A stretch of 6,589 nt of DNA from Thermoplasmata archaeon (GTDB lineage Archaea > Thermoplasmatota > Thermoplasmata > Thermoplasmatales > Thermoplasmataceae), in assembly GCA_021806345.1 (NCBI GenBank), contig JAJZXP010000243.1, positions 1-6,589 on the forward strand, written 5' to 3'. Below are positions 1 to 6,142 of the stretch, in pieces (position 1 is the stretch's first letter; each line of letters opens with the position of its first letter). The notes under the pieces are model-generated. The model was given only the letters and a program-made list of their open reading frames with translations, was not told the DNA's origin and did no database searches. The translations under genes were made by a program, and so were the position numbers.

Positions 1-408
1 TACAACCCTATTCATATGGATTTTTTTACTTCTGCAGAGTTACGTCAACACCTGGAGGAATTCATCAAATCTATTCAGGATTTTTCCGGAACATTCCATA
101 CAGAATGTATCCCAGCATTCACAGAGGACAGCATTATGGTGGGGTCAAGCATAATAATGTCAAGATATCTCTTTCTCAAGAAACTTTTTCCTTCAAGGTC
201 ATTCTATTTCGGGATAACAGGAGGAACAAATACTATGGCTGTAGAGATGGCAATTGCAGCTCTGACTTTCAGTGAGAAAATACACTATGTTATAAAGGGT
301 AATGGACAAGATCCTGATGGGTATAGAATAAACACTTTCAGCACACCGGAACTGAGGGATAAGATCCTGAATTATAATATCCAGGGGGGTGGGATTCGTG
401 ATGAATAA
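1..408 (+). CDS. CARF-like nucleotide-sensor protein, C-terminal part (5' end outside window)
   Basis: The frame is open from the first base (Y-N-P-I-H before the Met at 16). No ribosome binding site precedes that Met, so the gene most likely starts upstream and only its last 135 codons are visible. The key segment is strand-ITGGTNTMA-helix-IHYVIKG (visible residues about 72-100; GGTN at 74-77). This matches the second conserved motif of CRISPR-associated Rossmann fold (CARF) domains, where a hydrophobic strand ends in GGTK/N.M, followed by an Ala-rich helix and a strand ending in Y-V. CARF domains bind cyclic oligoadenylates or related nucleotides; some also cleave them as ring nucleases. 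The protein stops about 30 residues after this motif, so no effector domain follows. Any effector must lie N-terminal, or the protein is a stand-alone sensor or ring nuclease. Its stop overlaps the helicase start by 8 bases, so the two are probably translationally coupled. Another Rossmann-like family cannot be excluded from this fragment. Confidence 0.68.
   Translation, partial: YNPIHMDFFTSAELRQHLEEFIKSIQDFSGTFHTECIPAFTEDSIMVGSSIIMSRYLFLKKLFPSRSFYFGITGGTNTMAVEMAIAALTFSEKIHYVIKGNGQDPDGYRINTFSTPELRDKILNYNIQGGGIRDE
384..391 (+). promoter_or_regulatory. Ribosome binding site of the helicase gene (decides its start)
   Basis: The G-rich stretch GGGGGGTG is a one-mismatch variant of the GGAGGTG consensus used by the downstream genes. 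It ends 9 bases before the ATG at 401. A longer reading from GTG at 389 would begin inside this site, so ATG 401 is the preferred start. Confidence 0.6.
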
Positions 409-3097
409 TAAATTCAGGGATTTTCAGGACCAAATATTCTTTGATAATCTAGGGGATGAAGGACCTTTCCTTAAAGAAAGAGCCGCTGTGAATATAATAC
501 GATACTATACGTTATTGAATAACTATTTGAAATCAGTTAAAGAAAATGCCAGAAACGCTAGATTTACATGGAAGATAAAAAAGAGGGATAAAATTGAAAA
601 CGACAACAAAACCTTTGACATCGAACTCGCAATTGAGAATGGAGAAAACAAGGCAGAAGAAGATTATACAAAAGCAATCCTTCAAAGAATTCTAAAAGGA
701 GATATCAAATCTTTACAATGGGAAAACGCAAATAAAAAAAATAACAAAAACCACACGACAGTACTAGACACTTATGAAGACGAGGAATTCATAACGGTGG
801 ATACTCTCCCTCCAGATAATTCAACTCTATCTCCCGACACGAGAGACTTTTCCATAGAGAAGGAAATAAGTGCATTACGCAAATTGATGAACAATCCTGA
901 GAAACACCACCTCCCTCTATTGAGGCTTGCAGCACCTGGTGCTGATAAATTTTGGGAGGAGCCTGATTTTATTCAAGATGTTCAATGGAAGATACTAACC
1001 GACGACAGCTTTCCTGGGGTTAATGAACAGAGAGATGTTGTGAAAAAAGCCCTTTCAACAAAAAATTTTGCCATTTTAGAGGGACCCCCAGGCTCTGGAA
1101 AGACCACCGTAATATCAGAAATAATACTCCAGATGTTAGCTAAAGGAAAGAGACTTCTATTGATCGGATCAACTCACGTAGCTGTTGACAATGTACTGGA
1201 GAAATTAATAAAGTATCAGGATACTGTTGTTCCCATAAGAATAGCGCCATTAGATCTGGAACTACCGCCAGAAATTGAGGATCTCACTTATAGAAAATAT
1301 GTTAAGCATTTCAAAATCAGGTTGCTTGATAATCTCCAGAAAATAAAGAGGAAAGATGAGATACAGGAGGAGTGGATGCGAGATATTCAGCAGGATTCCA
1401 GCTCAGAATTTATACAGAATATAGTGAATGATTCCATAAACCTAGTTTGTGGCACTTCTATGGGAGTGCTTCAATTTCCAGAAATAAAAGATTCTCTTTC
1501 CAAAAAGAAATTCGATTGTCTTTTTGATGCCATGATTATCGACGAAGCGAGCAAGACAACTTTTCAGGAATTTCTTGTACCAGCGATGTTTTCCAGAAAG
1601 TGGATTATTTCAGGTGATCCTAAACAGCTCTCACCCTATACAGACAGAGAATTTATTGAAACGCAAATAGAGAATCTGATAAAAAGTGAATATCATCTGG
1701 AAAATTCGCAGAAAAAATATGAGGATACTCAGTATGTATCCCTTACAGCATTTAATGCCACCAGATCTATTTCAGATGGCGGTAATGGAAGTGAAAAAAA
1801 AGCATTGATCCTATTGGGTGAGGAGCAACAGGACATTGGAGACATGCTCGAGAAGCAGTTAAGATCGTTGAATGATAAAGCCCTAATCCATCAGGTGCCA
1901 GATAAATGGGATAATACGAACCTGGAAAAACTGATCATAAATGGTTCGGATATTATAATTTCAAAACGTTCACTTGCTAAGGATATTCTCGATGCAATTC
2001 CCTATGGTTGCATACAAATTGGAAAAGGCCTTGACTGTGTTAGAATATCCTATCAGAACAATTATTTACAGAAAGATAGAACGGAATCCGGCACTCAGTT
2101 CCCGTGCTCTATTCATGGATCAGGCGAGGAAAAGACATTATCGCAGGAGTTGGCATGGAGAATGGAAAGAGCCTATGAATTGAGATTATTGCCGGAAAAA
2201 GCAAAAAAATTAAAGGTTCAAGTAGAGCAGTTGCTACCCGCGGTCCACGAAAATTTAGACCAACTGGTAATCAGAATTTGGAATATTATGTATTGCAGTT
2301 TTCCATCTATCGTGGAGTTGTTAACAATTGGAAGCACACGTACAAATCGTTTTCAAAGGGAATCAGTTCTAGATTCCGGACTACCGGAAGAATTCAAGAA
2401 ACTTGTCTGGACACGACTAAGCTTTCAGTACAGGATGCATCCAGATATTTCCAGATTTCCAAGGGAACTCGTTTATACTTCAGAGCCTGAAGGAATTGTC
2501 GCCCTTCTTGATTCTTCGAAAACGAAGAGAGAATGGAACTACAAAAGGTATGATAACAGGGTTTCCTGGATTAACATCTTTAGTGGAAAGAACAACAATA
2601 CAAATGGAAGGAAGAACCAAAATAAAAATGATCAAGAAGCCAGTGCAATCATGGATCAGTTAGATGCGTTTCTGGAATACGCTGAAGGGAATAAGCACCC
2701 GGATTCATCCCAATGGACAGTAGCAATTCTGTCATTTTATAAACCACAGACAAGACTACTAATTCAGAAGTTAGGTCCTCTGTTAAGTGCGAGGCGTTTT
2801 AAAGGCCGCGGACATGTTTATTTCAATAATGACGGTTCTGTTAAAATATTTGTTGGAAACGTGGATTCCATGCAGGGAAGGGAAGCTGATATAGTATTTC
2901 TATCCATGGTAAGGAGGGGTGGCCTGGGGTTTCTCGACAACACCAACAGGATAAACGTTGCTATTACGAGAGCAAAGTACCAGCTAGTAGTTTTTGGTAA
3001 TCACAAATTATTTTGCAATCCAAAACACAGCGACACCCTGATTTATAAATTCTCAAAAAAGATAACGCCCGATTTAAAGTTCGGCAGGAGGTCATAA
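401..3097 (+). CDS. UPF1-like superfamily 1 helicase (COG1112 type), Mokosh-MkoA-like
   Basis: This 898-residue ATP-dependent RNA/DNA helicase has all the SF1 core motifs: Q motif (NEQRDVV just before Walker A), Walker A GPPGSGKTT (228-236, K234), Walker B DEAS (381-384), motif III GDPKQL (405-410), motif IV QYRMHP (676-681), motif V VDSMQGRE (821-828) and motif VI NRINVAITRAK (849-859). The DEAS, QYRMHP and SMQGRE signatures place it in the UPF1-like branch. Residues 1-220 form a charged N-terminal region I do not recognise. About 265 residues separate motifs III and IV, far more than in UPF1, so there is a large inserted region (about 411-670). It contains a possible alpha/beta unit (about 468-540) and ELAWRMERAYELR (583-595). 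No serine/threonine kinase motifs (HRD, DFG) are seen. GTG 389 is an alternative in-frame start. The downstream PLD nuclease makes a defence role likely; the substrate is unknown. Confidence 0.93.
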   Translation: MNNKFRDFQDQIFFDNLGDEGPFLKERAAVNIIRYYTLLNNYLKSVKENARNARFTWKIKKRDKIENDNKTFDIELAIENGENKAEEDYTKAILQRILKGDIKSLQWENANKKNNKNHTTVLDTYEDEEFITVDTLPPDNSTLSPDTRDFSIEKEISALRKLMNNPEKHHLPLLRLAAPGADKFWEEPDFIQDVQWKILTDDSFPGVNEQRDVVKKALSTKNFAILEGPPGSGKTTVISEIILQMLAKGKRLLLIGSTHVAVDNVLEKLIKYQDTVVPIRIAPLDLELPPEIEDLTYRKYVKHFKIRLLDNLQKIKRKDEIQEEWMRDIQQDSSSEFIQNIVNDSINLVCGTSMGVLQFPEIKDSLSKKKFDCLFDAMIIDEASKTTFQEFLVPAMFSRKWIISGDPKQLSPYTDREFIETQIENLIKSEYHLENSQKKYEDTQYVSLTAFNATRSISDGGNGSEKKALILLGEEQQDIGDMLEKQLRSLNDKALIHQVPDKWDNTNLEKLIINGSDIIISKRSLAKDILDAIPYGCIQIGKGLDCVRISYQNNYLQKDRTESGTQFPCSIHGSGEEKTLSQELAWRMERAYELRLLPEKAKKLKVQVEQLLPAVHENLDQLVIRIWNIMYCSFPSIVELLTIGSTRTNRFQRESVLDSGLPEEFKKLVWTRLSFQYRMHPDISRFPRELVYTSEPEGIVALLDSSKTKREWNYKRYDNRVSWINIFSGKNNNTNGRKNQNKNDQEASAIMDQLDAFLEYAEGNKHPDSSQWTVAILSFYKPQTRLLIQKLGPLLSARRFKGRGHVYFNNDGSVKIFVGNVDSMQGREADIVFLSMVRRGGLGFLDNTNRINVAITRAKYQLVVFGNHKLFCNPKHSDTLIYKFSKKITPDLKFGRRS
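3087..3092 (+). promoter_or_regulatory. Ribosome binding site of the 390-residue gene
   Basis: GGAGGT lies inside the last helicase codons and ends 7 bases before the ATG at 3100. This supports that start and translation from the same mRNA as the helicase. Confidence 0.75.
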
Positions 3098-3099
3098 AT

Positions 3100-4272
3100 A
3101 TGGTAAGTGATAAAATTATTCTGAAACGAAGTCTAGATGTTGAGTTCTTTGAATGCCTTGCAACTATAAGACGCAAAGAGAAGGTGCCTTACATAACGTC
3201 TGTACTTAAGCTTGCGGTGCAAAGTGAACAAATCACACCGGAGCTCTTAAGAGATGAGCTATTGCCTGGGGAATCATTGGCTTTATCCACAAATATAATA
3301 AAGCGCCATACCCAGCTTGGCTTCATAGACGAAAATGGAGTGCCAAAATACCTTGGGATTATGGCTGCTAAGGGAAACGTTCTCATGCCAGAAAGAGGGA
3401 AGTACATCATTGGGGTAACTAAAGACCCCTTGGTCAACAACAGAATTATATACATTAAGCGAGCCCCCGACATTACCCGGAACACATATTCATCCACGAA
3501 TTCGAATAAGGATAAGTCGCAGGAAAGAAAAATGGCAAAAATTCCCCAGGGCATTATAGGAAAACACTCACTTGTATGGTTAGAGAATACAGATAATAAA
3601 GATAATAAAGATAATACAGAAAATACGAATAAAGAACCAATAGAAATACTGGTTGAATCTATTGCGGACATAGTATATTCAGCGGAAGTTAAAATTCATT
3701 TCCAGTTAGAAGTTGTAATCAGCAATAACAGCAAAGTCATTTCAATAAATAATGAAAAGAATGGGAGTATCAAGATCACTGAAAATTTAGAATTGGATTT
3801 AGATGAGATTTGGAAATTAGAGGTTAAGGATACTGGATTGAAGTGGATCGGAAACCCTATGGAAATGGGTAGAGGGTTGATCAAATACAAGGAAACAAAT
3901 GCTTCGGAGCGAAAGTCATTTTCTAAAAATATTCCGCAAAAAGAAATAGATACAAGATCTGCCGGCAAATTCACAGTTGGTCCAATTGTCGTAAACATCC
4001 AGCCAGATAACGATAGGGATGCGACGCTTTGGGCCAATGAACTGATAAAATCAGAAATTACCGAGTATTGTACTGAAAAAGATTATATGGAGATATGCGA
4101 AAAGGTCAGTAAAAAATTTACCGACTCGTCTCCAAATATTTCCAATATTGAGGAGTTTTTAAAATATCTGCGTGATAAAGATGATGGTACGGACGAGAAC
4201 TCAACACAAAGTCTTCCAATGGAGTACTGGTATCTACAGGCTCCAAGAGATCTAAAACCGGAGGTGATATGA
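3100..4272 (+). CDS. Uncharacterised 390-residue operon protein with probable winged-helix N-terminus
   Basis: I do not recognise a named family. Residues about 10-112 read as helices followed by a recognition-helix-like segment (LSTNIIKRHTQLGFID, about 62-77) and a wing-like hairpin, then VLMPERGKYIIGVTKDPLV (about 94-112). This layout fits a winged-helix fold and suggests nucleic-acid or protein binding. A low-complexity Asn/Asp/Lys linker (about 163-177) leads to a beta-rich region (about 180-285; alternating strands such as VKIHFQLEVVI and WKLEVKDTGLKWIG). The C-terminal part (about 286-365) has VGPIVVNIQP followed by an Asp-rich, Trp-containing helix (ATLWANELIKSEI) and more helices. No catalytic motif, signal peptide or membrane segment is visible. 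It starts 2 bases after the helicase stop and its stop directly abuts the PLD start, so it is probably a stoichiometric partner of both. An adaptor or target-recognition role is inference. Confidence 0.85.
   Translation: MVSDKIILKRSLDVEFFECLATIRRKEKVPYITSVLKLAVQSEQITPELLRDELLPGESLALSTNIIKRHTQLGFIDENGVPKYLGIMAAKGNVLMPERGKYIIGVTKDPLVNNRIIYIKRAPDITRNTYSSTNSNKDKSQERKMAKIPQGIIGKHSLVWLENTDNKDNKDNTENTNKEPIEILVESIADIVYSAEVKIHFQLEVVISNNSKVISINNEKNGSIKITENLELDLDEIWKLEVKDTGLKWIGNPMEMGRGLIKYKETNASERKSFSKNIPQKEIDTRSAGKFTVGPIVVNIQPDNDRDATLWANELIKSEITEYCTEKDYMEICEKVSKKFTDSSPNISNIEEFLKYLRDKDDGTDENSTQSLPMEYWYLQAPRDLKPEVI
3592..3618 (+). repeat. Three 9-base tandem repeats inside the 390-residue gene
   Basis: GATAATAAA occurs twice in tandem (3592-3600, 3601-3609), followed by an imperfect third copy GATAATACA (3610-3618). 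The unit is three codons (Asp-Asn-Lys), so copy-number change keeps the frame and only alters the length of the polar linker between the winged-helix-like and beta-rich parts. Confidence 0.85.
4260..4268 (+). promoter_or_regulatory. Ribosome binding site of the PLD gene
   Basis: GGAGGTGAT is a full-length Shine-Dalgarno match embedded in the last codons of the preceding gene. Its GGAGGTGA core ends 5 bases before ATG 4273. The earlier ATG at 4269 is in a different frame and is not the start of this gene. This is the strongest ribosome binding site in the operon. Confidence 0.8.
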
Positions 4273-5766
4273 ATGGTAGATGAATCCAAAAATTTAGAAC
4301 AGAAAGTTGAAAAGATAGTAGACAACAGCAATGAAATCATTGGGCCTTTCCTTTTAGAAAGTGGCAACGCAGAGTCTCCACCATCTATTTCTAATAAAGA
4401 CAGGATTTTTCAATCAGGGGACCATGACCTGACACAAAGAATACTCTCCATAATTTCTGAGGCTGAAGATTTTATTTGCCTCAGTAGCTTTATTATCCAG
4501 GGTTCGGAGATATTCGATGAAATAAACAAGAGTTGTTTGAGAGGAGTGCGGGTTTATATTCTTACATCCGCGGAAGTACACGCAGACGATGAAGTGGAAG
4601 AAATAGAGGGTACCGTTTCGGACAGAAAAGAGGCAGCCAGGAAATTACTTGTAGATTTGGGCGGAAAAGCGCTTATTAAAACTGGTGGGAGCCTTCATTC
4701 AAAATTCATCTTATCAGATCCGCTCACTAAACCAAGAGGCATGGTGTTCACTGCTAATCTGACAGTGAGGGCGATTAACCAAAACCTTGAACTTGCTGTA
4801 GAGCTTTCAAAGAAAGAGGTCGCTGAATTGTACAGGCAGTTTCTTAATGGATTCTGGGTTGTTGCCGACAGAACTCTATCCCTTTCAAAGGATGTGGGAA
4901 ACAGCTTAAAGTCTGCAAAAAAATATCCAGATTTTGCAGGTCAAGAATATACTCCCGAAGAAATTCAATGGACTATGGGTAATCAATGCCTTCTTAAAAA
5001 CGGAGTCATGGATGCCATAGAATCTGCCAAAGAGTCTATCTCGCTTTCCGCATGGACAATTGATATTTCGCATCCAGTTGCGAAGTTATTGATAAAAAAG
5101 AGTTCTGAAGGTGTCAGGGTAAGGATTTTTACGAGGCCTCATGTGTTAAACATTGGTTTTATCAATGAAATTATCAAAACTGGTGGTCAGGTATATTGTC
5201 ATCCACTTCTACATGCAAAATCTATTGTCATAGATGATAGTTATGGAATGATAATGACTGCTAACATATCGAAACTTGGTTTAGATGAAGGATTTGAAAC
5301 AGGAGTTATCCTCAATGCCAGACAGGTTCAAGTGCTGAAAAATGTCCATGAAGAGTGGAAAAACCGTGTGCAATATTTTTCCGTATCACAAATGAAACTC
5401 ATGGAAGTCAGGAGAACCAGGCTAGATCTATCGGATAAACTAACACCAATTAACCCTCCTAAATACACGAAAGTGGTGGATCATGGAAAAATATACCTAG
5501 AGAATTTAGAAGGTTATTTTAATCAAGAGTGGGACCCTGGTAAAATACAAAAAGACTATAGTGCAATAAAAATCACTCATAAGGCAACTCTTATTCCACC
5601 GCAATTGCCATCAGGCGCTAAAAAGCTGGAACAGCAGGTAAATGAAGGTATTGGTGTATACGAATCGAAAAAGGAGAAATTCGTTTGCATCAAAAACCAG
5701 AATCAGTTAATCGAGGGAAAATCTTTGGCCAATAAACTTAAAGCGAAACTTGTGCTATGCACATGA
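4273..5766 (+). CDS. Phospholipase-D-fold nuclease with two HKD motifs, Mokosh-MkoB-like
   Basis: This 497-residue protein has a duplicated PLD domain. The first (about 35-200) carries HSKFILSD (H142, K144, D149), then TANLT (N162) and a conserved Glu (E173). The second (about 235-365) carries HAKSIVID (H314, K316, D321), then TANIS (N331) and E342. Each is preceded by the typical GVRV strand (GVRVYILTS; GVRVRIFTRP). Both HKD motifs are complete, so one chain could form the two-histidine active site without dimerising. No signal peptide or membrane helix is seen, so it is expected to be cytoplasmic, which favours nuclease over lipid hydrolase. Residues about 375-497 form a C-terminal extension I do not recognise. 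It begins directly after the stop of the 390-residue gene. Together with the helicase it resembles the helicase-plus-PLD pair of Mokosh defence systems; whether it cuts RNA or DNA cannot be told from sequence. Confidence 0.92.
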   Translation: MVDESKNLEQKVEKIVDNSNEIIGPFLLESGNAESPPSISNKDRIFQSGDHDLTQRILSIISEAEDFICLSSFIIQGSEIFDEINKSCLRGVRVYILTSAEVHADDEVEEIEGTVSDRKEAARKLLVDLGGKALIKTGGSLHSKFILSDPLTKPRGMVFTANLTVRAINQNLELAVELSKKEVAELYRQFLNGFWVVADRTLSLSKDVGNSLKSAKKYPDFAGQEYTPEEIQWTMGNQCLLKNGVMDAIESAKESISLSAWTIDISHPVAKLLIKKSSEGVRVRIFTRPHVLNIGFINEIIKTGGQVYCHPLLHAKSIVIDDSYGMIMTANISKLGLDEGFETGVILNARQVQVLKNVHEEWKNRVQYFSVSQMKLMEVRRTRLDLSDKLTPINPPKYTKVVDHGKIYLENLEGYFNQEWDPGKIQKDYSAIKITHKATLIPPQLPSGAKKLEQQVNEGIGVYESKKEKFVCIKNQNQLIEGKSLANKLKAKLVLCT

Positions 5767-5819
5767 GCCATTATCAAAGGATAGTTGCATCACGGTTAAA
5801 ATATCAATTGCAATTAAAA

Positions 5820-5828
5820 TTTTTATAT
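5820..5828 (+). promoter_or_regulatory. Archaeal TATA-box-like element with no obvious gene downstream
   Basis: TTTTTATAT preceded by an A-rich stretch matches the archaeal TATA box style. Transcription would begin about 25 bases downstream (near 5845-5855), past the ATG at 5834, so it would not express the 38-codon frame starting there. It may drive a short RNA, or be chance in AT-rich DNA. Confidence 0.35.
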
Positions 5829-5937
5829 CGGGTATGAAAAATAAGTTAGAAAATGTAAAATTTCCACTGCAACTTAAAAGTAATATTCCCGTTATTCCAA
5901 AATATCATAGAAATTGTAAGACATCCTTTTGCTGGCC

Positions 5938-5953
5938 TTTTTCATTTTAATTT
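5938..5953 (+). terminator. T-rich candidate archaeal terminator
   Basis: TTTTTCATTTTAATTT follows a short GC patch (GCTGGCC). Archaeal RNA polymerase stops at such T tracts without needing a strong hairpin. It lies about 170 bases after the PLD stop and would end the operon transcript or any short RNA from the TATA box near 5820. Confidence 0.45.
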
Positions 5954-6016
5954 ATGAAGATTAGGGTATAATCAAATGTTAGGAACTTAATATCCATCTC
6001 ATCTAACTATAAAATA

Positions 6017-6039
6017 GAACCTTGCCTTTTTTAGGGTTC
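6017..6039. repeat. Small inverted repeat / hairpin
   Basis: GAACCTT (6017-6023) pairs with AGGGTTC (6033-6039) as a 7-base-pair stem with one T-G wobble around a 9-base T-rich loop. It lies about 100 bases past the stop of the - strand TPR gene and could help 3' end formation or be incidental. No T run follows it directly on the + strand. Confidence 0.4.
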
Positions 6040-6142
6040 AATCTTAGAATAATAGGAATGGGTTAAAGGTTTAGAATTAAAGCCATAATCGGTCAACCAC
6101 AAAACCATTTGAGCAGGCAAATTCATTTCCGATTTTCATTCC

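Larger units (their letters stand above)
5767..6142. other. Non-coding stretch between the operon and the convergent TPR gene
   Basis: This region is 376 bases, very AT-rich, with no convincing gene. It holds a TATA-like box near 5820, a T-rich stretch at 5938-5953, further A/T boxes at 5967-5972 (TATAAT) and 6008-6016 (TATAAAATA), and a small hairpin at 6017-6039. The flanking genes converge, so it should contain the 3' ends of both transcripts. No tRNA, CRISPR repeat or insertion-sequence end was found by eye. Confidence 0.7.

Noticed and set aside
1794..1801. A8 run in the helicase as a programmed slippage site (another A8 at 734-741)
   Set aside because: A8 runs are expected by chance in AT-rich coding DNA; the frame continues intact and no structure or alternative product supports recoding.
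401..3097. Helicase as the kinase-bearing MkoA of Mokosh type I, or DrmA of DISARM
   Set aside because: No HRD or DFG kinase motifs are visible. DrmA is an SF2-type helicase accompanied by a DUF1998 protein, whereas this is clearly UPF1-like SF1 with no such neighbour.
3189..3671. 160-codon open frame on the - strand inside the 390-residue gene
   Set aside because: It is fully antisense to a well-supported gene with its own ribosome binding site, and its Ser/Leu-rich composition is what the complement of an Asn/Lys-rich coding region gives.
5751..5763. TGTGC-TAT-GCACA palindrome at the PLD stop
   Set aside because: A 5-base stem with a 3-base loop and no T run directly after it is too short to call a terminator or operator.
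5834..5950. 38-codon frame (MKNKLENVKF...) after the TATA-like box
   Set aside because: The box lies only about 5 bases before its ATG, so transcripts would start inside the frame. There is no ribosome binding site and the C-terminus comes from the T-rich tract.
6030..6050. GGTTCAATC resembling a tRNA T-arm, possible attachment-site remnant
   Set aside because: The flanking bases do not form the 5-base-pair T stem and there is no acceptor or anticodon arm nearby.
5767..6142. CRISPR array or insertion-sequence ends in the non-coding stretch
   Set aside because: No regularly spaced repeats, no terminal inverted repeats of useful length and no transposase fragment were found.
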